A stretch of DNA of 64,000 nt from Zizania palustris (lineage: Eukaryota > Streptophyta > Magnoliopsida > Poales > Poaceae): NCBI GenBank assembly GCA_019279435.1, contig JAAALK010000081.1, forward strand, positions 59,325,318-59,389,317, given 5' to 3'. The notes under the pieces were generated by a model. That model searched no databases. It had not been told where the DNA came from and worked only from the letters and a program-made list of their open reading frames with translations. Positions 47,159-57,990 of this stretch are shown here, piece after piece (position 1 is the stretch's first letter; each line of letters begins with the position of its first letter). Made by a program: the position numbers and the translations under genes.

Positions 47159-47675
47159 TGTTGGGGGAAAATATCCCATCCTCGGGGTTATTGCCGTAAC
47201 AGCACAAAGGCAGATAATGGATTCGAAGGTTTGAAGACGTCTATCTTCGAAGATACCCTGAGTCAAGCTCGAAGTACGAAGATAGGCATTGGTTCGGAGT
47301 ATATCTTCGAACTAAGGCTTTTTAAGATCTTTATTGCCAGCTAAGATGGAAGATTTATCTTTTATATTATTAGATTAGTCTTTTACCATTTTAGCCCTAT
47401 CAAGGGTACAGAATAGTTTCCACTATGTCGGTTGTAATAGAGGGGTAAATAGGTCTTTTCCTTAATATTTGGGCCTATAAATACCCCCCATTTCACCCTG
47501 TAATAGGGACCGAATACAAGTTATTCAATACATACATTCGAACTATTCTAAGTTATTATCCTTTCGGAGGCTTAGAACAGTTCACTTAGAGGCTTAGAAC
47601 AGTTCACTTCGCAAACACTTCGTTTGTTAGTTTCTAATCTACAGAAACCTGTTAGCGTAATCTTTTACGCCAACA
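47159..47675 (+). repeat. 5' LTR of R2
   Basis: 517 bp, TGTTGGGGG...CGCCAACA. TATA box CTATAAATA at 47475-47483, followed by the pyrimidine-rich CCCCCCATTTCACCC where transcription should start. A 24-bp direct repeat GAGGCTTAGAACAGTTCACTT lies near the 3' end (about 47567-47610). Confidence 0.97.
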
Positions 47676-47677
47676 GT

Positions 47678-47695
47678 TGGCGCCGTCCGTGGGGA
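47678..47695 (+). promoter_or_regulatory. Primer-binding site of R2
   Basis: TGGCGCCGTCCGTGGGGA, two bases after the LTR. Same as in R1 and T2; primer tRNA not certain (closest known is the tRNA-Asp type). Confidence 0.88.
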
Positions 47696-47734
47696 ACCTA
47701 GTCCAAAAAACTTCATTCTCTACCAACTTACATC

Positions 47735-49078
47735 ATGCCTCCTAAGCGGAGCGCACCTCGTAACCCTGTTCGGAGGTCCTCTCGGATCTCTGGAGAGGCA
47801 CCATCCGACACGGTCGAAGTCGGAGGGCCTTCGACATTCCCTCCACCTCAAACTCCGGAAGGAGTTTCCATCCCTCGAACATACGGAGCTTCTTCGCCAA
47901 ATCCTTCCATACTTTGACCACCTAGAATCCCTCTTCCACCTTCCATCCCACTTCGAACTGATCCTACTAGTTCTCAAGACCCGGAAGATCCTTCCGGAGG
48001 AGATGAAGACAATCTTGGAGATATGGCCACTCAAATGGCCAGCCTCCAAGCTGAAGTAGCAAGATGGCGGCAAGAAGCCGCGAACAGGCTTCGCTCTCAA
48101 GCCATCCCAGCTATCCCAGAAGTGCCCGAAGATGACGAACTCGTTTATCCCGAAGCCCCGGAGAACGCCTCCTTCGATAATGAATCTCCGCTGCATCCTG
48201 AGCTGCAGAAAGTTCGCTTTGATCCGAAGTTTAAAACTTCGAAGCTCTGTAAGTATGCTGGAGATGAAGATCCCGGAGAGTTTGTTCGTTCTTATGCCCT
48301 AGCAATTGAAGCTAGCGGAGGAGTTCGAGACACAATGGCAAAGTGCTTCCCTTTAGCTCTTCAAGGAGTGGCCTTAAGGTGGTTCTGGTCTTTGAAGCCA
48401 GGATCAATCAATTCATGGGGGCAGCTGAAGAAGAAGTTTGTAAGCAATTTTCAAGGCACCTTCGTGCCTCCAATGTCAACGGGAAGCCTTTTCCAGGTGA
48501 AGCAGCTCCCCGGAGAGACATTGAGGCAATATTTCAAGCGCTTTGCTCATACGAAGTCGCAGATCTGGTGGTTGTCTGCATCTTCGGTAGTTGATGCAGC
48601 TTGGGAAGGCGTCACTCATCAAGGCCTCCTGGATAAGCTTCATCGAAAAAGCATATCCTCGGTCTCTCAGCTGATGTCATACTTCGAGGAGTATGCGAGG
48701 TCAGAAGAGGGTTGGCTTCGAAGAACTGCAGCTACTTCATCCATATTGCAAGAAGTTAAAGTAGAAGTAAAAACTTCGGCACAGCCGCAAGAACCAGTCT
48801 TCGAAGTTCAACATGATCGGAGGAGGGGGCAAAAGCACTCTCGTTCTGAAGTCTTGAATATTGCACCCCCACAGAAGTTTACACAGAGAGCTCCACAGTC
48901 TTCGGGGAACAAGGCCAGCGGCTGGAGGCCGCCAGGGAAAACGGCTGGCAAAGGCCAAACCCTTTTCTGCTGCATCCATGGTGAAAATCGAAGCCATGCA
49001 ACTGATACTTGCAAGGCTATACTTACTCTAAGAGGAGAGTATCTAGAAAGAACTTCGGGTCGAGATACTACTGACTGA
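47735..49078 (+). pseudogene. R2 gag (capsid and zinc knuckle)
   Basis: Start MPPKRSAPRN at 47735, 39 bases after the primer site, same as R1. One reading frame throughout, with nonsense codons at 47915-47917 and 49076-49078. At both places R1 has an Arg codon CGA and R2 has TGA. Domains: Ser/Pro-rich N-terminus, retrotransposon gag helices (about 48300-48600, ALRWFWSLKPGSINSW), zinc-knuckle-like CCIHGENRSHATDTC at about 48970-49010. Confidence 0.9.
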
Positions 49079-49843
49079 GTTCCAGCTGCAGCGCGCCCAG
49101 AGCCGGTCCAGTCTGTGGCGCGGATAGAAAACTTCGATGCCGCAAGACACCCTCCAGTGGCCAATGTTATGCCACCTTCGAAGCAAGAGGAAGGGCAAGA
49201 CCGAGGGAAAAGAGTAGTCCTCCCCATCTCCGGAGGAGGTACCCTCAGAAGCATGTCAAAAAGACAGCGAAGAGACTACGCCAGAGAAGTAGGCCATATT
49301 GGGACTTCGTCGTCTGCAGCTGCTATGCCGGAGTGGTCTCATGTACCGATATCCTTTTCTACAGAGGATGCAGCTGGCATTAAGTTCCCGCATGCAGACC
49401 CACTTGTTATCACTGCTGATATTGCGGGCACTGAAGTTCGAAGAGTATTGATTGACGGAGGTAGTTCTGCAGACATCATTTTTGTTCAAGCCTTCGATCA
49501 ATTGTGCATCTCCAGAAAGCATCTCCTTCCAGCGGCTCGTCCTTTGCAAGGCTTCGCAGGACCTCCGCTTGATGCACTCGGCCAAATAGGCCTGGAAGTT
49601 ATCTTCGGAGAAGGTTTGTTGGCCCGAACTGAGGAAGTAATCTTCGATGTTGTAGATGCCCCGTATGCTTACAACGTCATTTTCGGAAGAGGCATGATAA
49701 ACCAGTTCGGAGCTGTGGCGTATCACAATTATTTGTGCATGAAGATGCCCACACAAGCAGGAGTCCTTATTGTCTTCGGAGATCAAGCTATCGCCCGTAG
49801 AGCGGAATATGGTCATGGCCCCCTCTTGATCCAAGATAAGTAA
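49079..49843 (+). pseudogene. R2 gag C-terminus and protease
   Basis: In frame with gag after the second nonsense codon. The aspartic protease motif VLIDGGSSADIIF is at about 49446-49484, and the flap/second half runs to YNVIFGRG at about 49670-49695. One base is lost relative to R1 near 49820 (GGCCCCCTC here, GGTCCCCCTC there), which ends the frame at 49843. Confidence 0.88.
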
Positions 49844-49930
49844 ACAATGTGCAAGATAATCAAGAAAATTTTTCAGCCCCTTCCGAAGCTTCAATGAAAT
49901 CCTTTCCGAGACCAAGTCCTGAAGGAGAGA

Positions 49931-52900
49931 TTGCAGCGAAGGTCATTGTTAAAGATGGTAAAGAATATACATTTCAATTTGGTGGTGGAAGAAAATTTAG
50001 ATGTCTTCGCTTGGTCTGACGAAGATATCACCGGAGTCGATCGGGATATCATTGAACATAGCTTACTTGTAAACCCGAAGGCCCGTCCTGTTCGGCAAGG
50101 ACTCCGGAAAATGTCTGCAGAAAGAGCTGCTCTAGCAAAAGACGAAGTTGAGAAATTGTTGAAGGCTGGGATTATCAGAGAAGTGGCTCACACAGAATGG
50201 TTAGCCAACCCAGTCTTCGTCAGAAAGAAGTCTTCCGGAAAGTGGCGCATGTGCATCGATTTCACATCCTTGAATAAAGCATGCCCTCGTGACCCCTACC
50301 CCATGCCCCGAATTGATCAATCGGTCGACTCCACCGCAGGTTCGGAGTTATTAAGCTTCCTTGACGTGTATTCTGGTTATCATCAAATATGGTTGAAACG
50401 CGAAGATGAGATCAAGACAAGCTTTGTAACTCCTTCGGGAGTCTTTTGTTATGTAAGAATGCCCTTTGGCTTAAGAAATGCCAGGGCTACTTTTTCGAGG
50501 TTAGTTGCTAAGGCTCTAGGTCATCAATTAGGTCGCAATGTGGAGGCTTATATGGATGATATTGTAATAAAGAGTGCTTTAAAGCACCAACATAGCCTAG
50601 ACTTAGTAGAAACATTCAATAGCCTTCGGGCATGTGGGATCCGTCTTAACCCCGAAAAATGTATCTTCGGAGCTAAGGCTGGAAAGTTGTTAGGGTATTT
50701 AGTTTCAAGCAGGGGAATTGAAGCTAGCCCTACTCAGATAACTGCGCTACAAAAGATGGCTCCTCCGAAAAAATTAAAACAAGTGCAAAAGCTGACTGGG
50801 CGTCTGGCAGCACTTAGCAGGTTTTTATCAAGGTCTGCGGAGAGAAGCTTGCCTATATTTAAAGCATTGAAAGGGTCCGAAGATTTTGCATGGACACCGG
50901 AGTGTCAGAAAAGCTTCGAAGATATTAAAGAGTATCTCAGTAATCTTTCTACACTCACGGTGCATACTGCGGACGAAACCCTACTCCTTTACCTTGCAGC
51001 TACAGGTTCTGCTGTCAGTGCAGTCCTTGTCAGAGAAGTGGATTTCAATGGGAAGTTGGTCCAAAATCCTGTTTATTTTGTATCTGAAGCATTATCAGGA
51101 GCGAAGACAAGATACTCCGAACTCGAGAAGTTTGTTTATGCTCTGATAATGGCCTCGAGGAAATTAAGACATTATTTTTTGGCACACAATGTAATTGTAC
51201 CAACTTCGTATCCTTTGGGAGATATGCTTCGAAGTAAGGATTCCACTGGAAGGATTGGGAAGTGGGCAGTTGAGATAGCACCCTTCGGCATATCTTTTCT
51301 GGCAAGGACAGCAATCAAATCGCAAGTTTTGGCAGATTTTGTAGCAGAATGGACTCCACCTGCAAATTTGGTTCCGGAGAAGTCAAGTGACGGAGTTTGG
51401 ACTGTTTATTCCGATGGGGCTTTCCAAGCATCCGGAGCAGGCATTGGAGCAGTATTAGTTTCGCCTTCAGGGCAAAGAGCAATGTACTCCGCAAGACTCA
51501 ACTTTAAGTCTACCAATAATATAGCGGAGTATGAAGGAATTTTATTGGGACTCCGAAAAGCACGTGCTCTAGGGGCTACAAGAATTATTATAAAGACAGA
51601 TTCTCAGATAGTAGCAGGGCACGTAGATAAAAGTTTCCAGGTTCGGCATCCACAGCTTGCAAAGTACTTAGAAGAAATCCGTAAAATCGAAGCACACTTC
51701 AAGGGTATTTCCATTCGGAGTATACCAAGAGCAGAAAATGTGCAAGCGGACATCTTAGCAAAAGCTGCAGCCGAAGCTGTGGATGTACCAGAAGAAGCTT
51801 TCTATGAGGAGCTCAGTATACCTTCGGTGCCACAAATTCCCTCTACAGAGATTCTTTGCATTCCTAGTGCAGATTGGAAAAATTCGATCATGGAACTTTT
51901 ACAGGGAGGAACAAATTTGCCCGAAGAGCCACAGCTGTCAAGATTGAAGCTTAGAGCTAGAAATTATCAAATAATCAACGGTATTTTATACAAGGCCGGA
52001 GTATGTTCCCCTCTACTCCGATGTATATCTCAAGCCGAAGGTCAAGAAATTCTTCGAGAAATTCATGAAGGCCTTTCCGGTAGCCATTTAGCCCCTCGAG
52101 CTTTGGCAGGAAAAACACTTCGCCAGGGGCTTTATTGGCCTACAATAACAGCTGATGCGGAGAGCTTAGTCCGCACTTGTCAAGGATGCCAGTGGATGGG
52201 TCGACGAAGTCATCGCCCACCAACAGCTCTTCAAGTTATTGCTCCGGTATGGCCTATGGCCAGATGGGGTATGGATTTAATTGGTCCTTTTCCGGTAGCC
52301 AAGGGAAATCTGAAGTTCGCAGTGGTAGCTATTGAATATTTTTCTAAGTGGGTGGAAGCAGAGCCCTTAACAGCTATCACTTCGAACAATGTACATAAAT
52401 TCTTTTGGAAGAACATCATTTGCCGGTTCGGAGTGCCTAGACAACTCACAGTTGATAATGGAACACAGTTCGATGCAGAACCTTTCAGGAAGTTTTGCGA
52501 AGATCTAGGCATTCTGTTATGTTTTGCTGCAGTAAGGCATCCTCGGTCTAATGGAGCCGTAGAAAGAGCCAATGGAAATATTTTGTCAGGGCTAAATCGA
52601 AGGATAGTAGGACTAGCAAAAGGACTGTGGACCGAAGAGCTTCCGAAGATTTTGTGGTGCATTCGGACTACGCAAACAAGGTCCACAGGTTTTACTCCAT
52701 TCAGACTACTATTCGGAGATGAAGCTATGACTCCAACGGAGCTCAAAGGAGGATCGTTTCGCAGCACCGAACCGGAGATTGAAGAAGAAAGACAAGCTTC
52801 GTTAGATTTATCAGAAGAAACAAGACTTCGAGCTGTGGCAAATTTATCAAAGTATCTTCAGCAGACGAAGGCTTGGTTTGACCCGAAGGTTAAGCTCAAT

Positions 52901-53086
52901 GAACTAAGACCGGGTCATCTTGTTCTACGAAGCATTATAGTGCCCGGGAAGTTAGGAAATAAATGGGAAGGTCCATATCTAATTGTTCGTTCAAGACGCC
53001 CTGGCTCTTTTAAGTTAGACAATTTAGAAGGTGAAGAGTTAGCACATACTTGGCATGCGGAGCACCTAAAGCGATACTTCACATAA
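49931..53086 (+). CDS. R2 pol: RT, two RNase H domains, integrase
   Basis: 1,051 open codons with no internal stop. Order by residue: RT about 60-290 (MCIDFTSLNKACP; YMDDIVIKS near 207), connection/degenerate RNase H about 310-440 (YFVSEALSGAKTRY), archaeal-type second RNase H about 486-615 (VYSDGAF, AEYEGILLG, KTDSQIV). Then come a zinc HHCC region about 710-760 (CQGCQWMG) and the integrase core with Asp near 782, Asp near 841 and Glu near 878. The first Met is only the first in the open stretch; pol is normally made as a gag-pol fusion. A loss of about 42 bases at about 49982 relative to R1 removes the protease-RT linker and changes frame. Confidence 0.93.
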   Translation: MQRRSLLKMVKNIHFNLVVEENLDVFAWSDEDITGVDRDIIEHSLLVNPKARPVRQGLRKMSAERAALAKDEVEKLLKAGIIREVAHTEWLANPVFVRKKSSGKWRMCIDFTSLNKACPRDPYPMPRIDQSVDSTAGSELLSFLDVYSGYHQIWLKREDEIKTSFVTPSGVFCYVRMPFGLRNARATFSRLVAKALGHQLGRNVEAYMDDIVIKSALKHQHSLDLVETFNSLRACGIRLNPEKCIFGAKAGKLLGYLVSSRGIEASPTQITALQKMAPPKKLKQVQKLTGRLAALSRFLSRSAERSLPIFKALKGSEDFAWTPECQKSFEDIKEYLSNLSTLTVHTADETLLLYLAATGSAVSAVLVREVDFNGKLVQNPVYFVSEALSGAKTRYSELEKFVYALIMASRKLRHYFLAHNVIVPTSYPLGDMLRSKDSTGRIGKWAVEIAPFGISFLARTAIKSQVLADFVAEWTPPANLVPEKSSDGVWTVYSDGAFQASGAGIGAVLVSPSGQRAMYSARLNFKSTNNIAEYEGILLGLRKARALGATRIIIKTDSQIVAGHVDKSFQVRHPQLAKYLEEIRKIEAHFKGISIRSIPRAENVQADILAKAAAEAVDVPEEAFYEELSIPSVPQIPSTEILCIPSADWKNSIMELLQGGTNLPEEPQLSRLKLRARNYQIINGILYKAGVCSPLLRCISQAEGQEILREIHEGLSGSHLAPRALAGKTLRQGLYWPTITADAESLVRTCQGCQWMGRRSHRPPTALQVIAPVWPMARWGMDLIGPFPVAKGNLKFAVVAIEYFSKWVEAEPLTAITSNNVHKFFWKNIICRFGVPRQLTVDNGTQFDAEPFRKFCEDLGILLCFAAVRHPRSNGAVERANGNILSGLNRRIVGLAKGLWTEELPKILWCIRTTQTRSTGFTPFRLLFGDEAMTPTELKGGSFRSTEPEIEEERQASLDLSEETRLRAVANLSKYLQQTKAWFDPKVKLNELRPGHLVLRSIIVPGKLGNKWEGPYLIVRSRRPGSFKLDNLEGEELAHTWHAEHLKRYFT

Positions 53087-54022
53087 GGGCTCCTTGTAAT
53101 TCACTTGTAATCATCTTCTGAATTAATAAAGCATATGGTCCAGATAATGCCTTCCCCTCATAGACTTCCAGCTTCCGAGTGGACGCACTGGAACCGCGGG
53201 GTTGACCGAGAGGGAAGTGTCATGAAGTTGAATCGTATTTTCGGACTTCGAACCATTGGTTCGAAGCTTCCGACGTTGGGGCTGACATAATCCGGAGTCC
53301 AAGCCACCGGCTTGTAGGCATCCGTAAAAGAGCCCAAAACCACATCATACGGAGTCCAAGCCATTGGTTGGTAGACTTCCGTAAAAAGAGTCGAAGGTGG
53401 CCAAAACATGCGGAGTCCAAGCCATTGGCTGGTAGACTTCCGTAAAAAGAGCCGAAGGTGGCCAAAACATGCGGAGTCCAAGCCATTGGCTGGTAGACTT
53501 CCGCAAAAGAGCCGAAGGTGGCCAAGATATACGGAGTCCAAGCCATTGGCTGGTAGACATCCGTAAAAAGAGTCCGAAGAGACCATTGCAAACTCCGAAC
53601 CATTGGTTCGACAGAATTCACAAAAAAGAGCCGAAGGTGGCTAAAGCAAAATAGAGTTTAAGCCATGAGCTTCGAATGTCTGTTAACATAGTCCAAAGTG
53701 ACAAATTATCTAAGATACTAAGGTATCTTGAAAGTTATATCAAATGATTTCTTTCAAAAAACAAGGGTACTAAGTTGCCATTCTTCAGACTACAAATAGT
53801 CGAAGACGTTTTATAAGATTTTAAAAGATCTTTAAATTGCAGAGGGGCTCCGAACCCCCAAAAAATTGTACTCCGAAGTTTTTCTTTGCGCATAACCATC
53901 TTTGAATACAGTTCGAAGTTGCTTATCCTCAAAGAGGGGCTAGTAAATATGGAGACAATTTTAAATCAGTATTCATTATTCGAACGAATATGTTTACAGA
54001 TTACATCATGAAAAATTAGTAT
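53087..54022 (+). other. R2 region between pol and antisense gene
   Basis: No gene. Pol ends at 53084-53086 and is followed by AATAAAG at about 53123. A 61-bp tandem array occupies about 53230-53690. 53700-54022 shows nothing recognisable. Short minus-strand ORFs across the array only repeat the peptide YQPMAWTPHVLATFGSF and are by-products. Confidence 0.8.
53230..53690 (+). repeat. Tandem array, about 61-bp unit
   Basis: Unit CGGAGTCCAAGCCATTGGCT + GGTAGACTTCCGTAAAAAGA + GCCGAAGGTGGCCAAAACAT. Unit starts at 53293, 53350, 53411, 53472 and 53532 (steps 57, 61, 61, 60), with degenerate units on both sides (about 53235 and 53591). About seven units in all. Ogre/Tat elements are known for hypervariable tandem repeats 3' of pol. 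Confidence 0.93.
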
Positions 54023-57000
54023 CTATACCAAGAAGGAATCGAAGACCTCTTCGGTCTCTAGAGCTAGGGTTGGAACGACTAGTTCCAGCGCCGGGAGTTC
54101 TAACAACTTTGCGTTTAACTCTCTTGCCCCCCTTCGAAGCTCTAAAGTCCTTCTGTTCTTGTTGAAGCTCGGCCCAAGTTCAAAACCGTTCGGGGCTCCT
54201 TTCCCAGCTTCCAAGTTCTTTAGGTTTTTTACTTCGAACTTCATCTTCGTCTTCGGACCATATAACGTCTTCAGAATACGAAGTGTTCAAGTTAACCTCT
54301 TTTTCTTCCTCTTTAATATAAGACAGTATATCTTTGATTACTTCGGGCGCAATTACACCGGAGCTATCTCGAGGAACTAAAAATCGAGGATGTTTATAAG
54401 CTTTTAGAAGGTCGAAGGTGGTCCATAATGAGCGAAGTTCGTCGTTAAGGTCTAACACTTCGATATCTTCTGTATGAGGTAAAGCCTAAAAATATGATAA
54501 ACAAATTTTCATTGATAAATGTTCATAAGCATAAAGCTTTACATAGCCAAAAATCCTAAGGTATTTCTAAACCTGCGGGTTCGGAGGAGGCTGACTGCTT
54601 GAAGCTTGGGTCCGAACTTGTTTCTGGCGTTGGCCTTCGTCGATCCAAGCCTTGATCGCTGAACGACCTTCGGCTCTCCATGAAGTTTGGAAGGCTCGCC
54701 AGGCAGCAGCCACACCTTCGGAAGGAGTCAAAAGTCGCTCGTCGTCGAAGGTAATTGGGCCCCCTCCCGCGTCTGGAGTTATCGATCGGCCCAGATCTTC
54801 GTAGTAGCGAAGTAGGCCGACAGCAGCCACTTGTCTGGAGAGTTCTCCGTATCGAATGCCCGCTGTCTTCATCTGCTTCGCCACTCCTTGGATCCTTTTC
54901 AACCGGCGCAGAAGAGTGATGTTATCAGCAGAAGGAAGTGTCCCAGTAGTACCGAAGTACTCCAGGACACATAGCAACTGATTCATAACTTCCACAGCCA
55001 CCTTTTCGGACTTCAGCTTATCTTCGTTCAGCGCATCCTTCATCGAAGTTACTTCTTCCAAGAACCCCAGAAAGTCTAGCCGTTTCAGTGGTCAAAATAT
55101 TCTTTTGGTTCAACAACTGGCTAGCTTCCTCTTGGAGTCTGACAAGTTCGGTCCCCGCAGTAGCATGCTCCGCCCGCAATTTTTCAATTTTTGCTCGAAG
55201 CACAATTCTTTCTGCTTCGAGCTCTTTATTCGCAGCCTCCAAACCTTGTCTGGCCCTGCGCTCCGTTGACACTATATTATCCATTTGAACCACTCGGCTT
55301 TCGGAGATGCTAAGATTCCGTTGAAGGACGTTATTTTCCTCCCGAAGACGAGCGATCTCTTCATCATTCGATATATTCACAGCTCGGGCCAAGACAGTTT
55401 GTTGCAAAAAGAAAAAACCAAGGTAAATATTTATTCGTAGAAGAATTCTATGTTATTTCGTAGATGCTTCGTACCTGGTAAGCTGCACGTTCTATAGCAG
55501 CGTTGAGCTCCGACCTATCCGCTTTACTTAGAATGGCCACTAAATTGGTCTCCCCTATGTCGCGGCTAGCTCGATCCAAAGGTTCGAGCAAAGTCCGAAG
55601 ACCGGTTGTTTTCCCTAAGAAAGGAGCTAGCAGGGGGAGCATACTTATTGCCTGTTGGTCATCTTCGTCCAGCGAAGGGCCGGAGCGTTGGCTTCTGGTC
55701 TTCGGAGCCTCTAGAGACTGGCCCTCCTCGGAAGATTGGCTCTCGTTTGTTGAATCAGACGGAGTTGATCCGGAACTTGCAGCAGGGAGGGGTTCTATAT
55801 TCCTTTTGCCTCTTCCAGGTCCCATTTTAGTAGTTCTCTGGGTTGGCTCCGAAGTCGTCGAAGGTCCAGGAATTATTTCTTCTTGTCGGACTTCTTCCAC
55901 AGGGGTGGACTCTGTAAAAAAATAAAAAGTATTATACATTGTATAAATACACAAAATAAACATGAAAGAGTTATTCGAAGTCTACCTTCGACATTTTGGC
56001 GAAGGGAAATAATCGGACTGTTCGGCGGATCGAAGGCGAGATCTTCGTCCGAATCAGCCGTTAAGTCTTCGACTGCAGGAGCATCGTCCTGAGCAGTCCT
56101 TGTTGCCTCTTCAGGAATCGAAGCCATAGTAACTTCGACCCCACTTTCATTCACAGGAACTTCGTCCTGAGATATATCTTCTTGAACTGCCGAAGTCCTT
56201 GGTTGCTCAAGGTTATCTTGAGACTCCGGCACGTTCGCAGGTACTTCGGCTTGTGCAGTCCTTTGAGATGTATCTTCATCTATCAGACACACAAGCAGCC
56301 TCCCTTCGTCCTCTTGGGAGTCAGAGACTGATGCCCTTGAGCTCGAGGGTGCAGGATTCGAAGGGGCAGGGTTCTTTGGCTTCCGAGCCACCTTCTTCAC
56401 CGGAGTTTTGGCAGAGCTCGAAGTCCTAGCTTCGGCTTTCCTCTTTTTGGGTCCTTTCTCCGAAAGCACCCAATCGATCAAAGGGGGCGGAACGATTTCC
56501 AGCATTCCCCATACTCTGTTAAATCTCTCCCAACTCCCGACTAGCTTGATTCTCCATTCTTTTTCGGTCGGAGTTGGAGCGCCCAAAATCTTCTTCGAGG
56601 CCCTTACGATTTGCTCCGAAGTAATAGGGGCTGAAGAAGCTAAAAAATGAATCAAGTTAGTTTTTCTTCGAATAAATATGCATAATACATGTTGTCTTCA
56701 AAGTTACCTGCAGGGCTCGAAGTCGAAGTGATCTTTCGGAGACCGCCTTCCGAATCTTCTGAAGTAGGCTGAGGCGAGCTTCGAACTGACCTTGGTCCGG
56801 TAGCACTAGGGCTTCTTTCCGGAATTGGATTTCTTTCAGAGGTCCGGCCAGAGGGTTGCTCGCCCCAACTTCGGCATAAAACCACCTCATGACCCAGTCG
56901 GTATACCATCTTGCATTGATGGCCTTAGCAGGAAATTGAAGGGCATATTCATCCCGAAGCCTGAAGTTAATACTTTCGAAGGGTACTACCACTTTTTCAC

Positions 57001-57544
57001 CTCCGGGGCCTACGAAGGTTTTTGGCTGGCATGAAGCTCTGTGTAGCGCAGCGAAGATCTCTGCTCTCCCCTCACAGCCTTTGGCTCTCAATGCCCACTC
57101 GAAGATAGCCAAACGAGCTACTGCGTTCGGAGACAGTTGAGGAAGAGTGACGTGAAATAAATCAAGTACCTCCGCCAAGAAGTCCACTGCCGGAAGGCCT
57201 AAGCCAGCTTCGAAGACGACCACTTCTCCGGGCCTTGGCGATGGGATGAGTTCTTTTCCAGGCTTGCGGATCATGACTCCGGTACTAATCTTCCCTTCCA
57301 CCGCGAGCGCCAATGTTTCTCTCTTGCAGGTAGAAGGTCCCAGTTGGAAGGATTGATCCAAATACTTTGTTGATGGCGGGCAGAGACCTCGATCATCAAC
57401 ATTTTGGGGATTCCCCCCTCCTGCTGCCATGGATGTTGTTGCGGGTGTTGGAGGCGCTGTCGCCAACGCCGCAGCCGCTGCTGCTGCAGCCGCCTGCTGC
57501 CGAGCCAAGGCCGAAGGGGCTCCAGAACTCTTGGTTTTCGCCAT
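54023..57544 (-). CDS. R2 spliced antisense gene (Transposase_28-like)
   Basis: Minus-strand gene between pol and the 3' LTR, start ATG 57542-57544. Exon 1 (57544-56708): poly-Ala stretch, then GLGLPAVDFLAEVL, LPQLSPNAVARLAIFEWALRAK, typical of the PF04195 'putative gypsy type transposon' family. Intron 56707-56640 (GT..AG, 68 nt). Exon 2 (56639-55986): LVGSWERFNRVWG, basic PKKRKAEAR. Intron 55985-55912 (74 nt). Exon 3 (55911-55466). Intron with donor GGTACGAAG at about 55465 and no AG at the expected end near 55400. Exon 4 (about 55400-54570): coiled coil, with a one-base frameshift near 55060. Intron from about 54569 to 54486. Last exon to a stop at 54023. Function unknown; likely nuclear and self-associating by inference. 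Confidence 0.75.
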
Positions 57545-57665
57545 TGCAGTTACTGGGTTACTTTGGGGGAAAAATGGAGGCTAGGGCTCAAAGGACTCAA
57601 AGGGCTCAGAAAGTGTTTGTTTGAGGGAGAGCAGTGGAAAGGTAAACAGGAATGTTCTACGCCCT

Positions 57666-57675
57666 CTATTTATAG
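57666..57675 (-). promoter_or_regulatory. TATA box of the R2 antisense gene
   Basis: Minus strand CTATAAATAG followed by AGGG, 122 bases upstream of the antisense ATG. The intervening sequence is pyrimidine/CA-rich, as in plant 5' leaders. It is a separate promoter inside the element, opposite in direction to the LTR promoter. Confidence 0.65.
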
Positions 57676-57990
57676 CCTAGACTTTACATTTTTACCGTTA
57701 GTCCATGCCGTTTCACATTCCTGCCCGTTACTTTTCTCCGAAATTAACGCATTCTACAGTTTCCGTTAGAAGAAGAAAGCTAACGGCTATTTCTTCTAAG
57801 TCTAAAAGACTTTCAAACTTCCTGAGTCGGTTCTAAGATAGTTCGAAAGTAATTGTCTTAAGACTCATTCGGAGTTTATATCTTCGTACATTTCGGAGAT
57901 AAGTTAAAATCTAATAACCCCTATGCCTGGTTATTTTTTCCTTCCGTATACTGCTCTCCTAACATTACAGGTTAAACGGAGAAGCGTATT

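Noticed and set aside
53158..53621. Repeat-containing minus-strand ORFs (YQPMAWTP repeats)
   Set aside because: Three overlapping frames are open simply because the 61-bp repeat lacks stops; frames shift between units.
57370..57520. CAG/GCT-rich stretch as a microsatellite
   Set aside because: It encodes the Ala-rich N-terminus of the antisense protein and is irregular, so it is better explained as coding low complexity.
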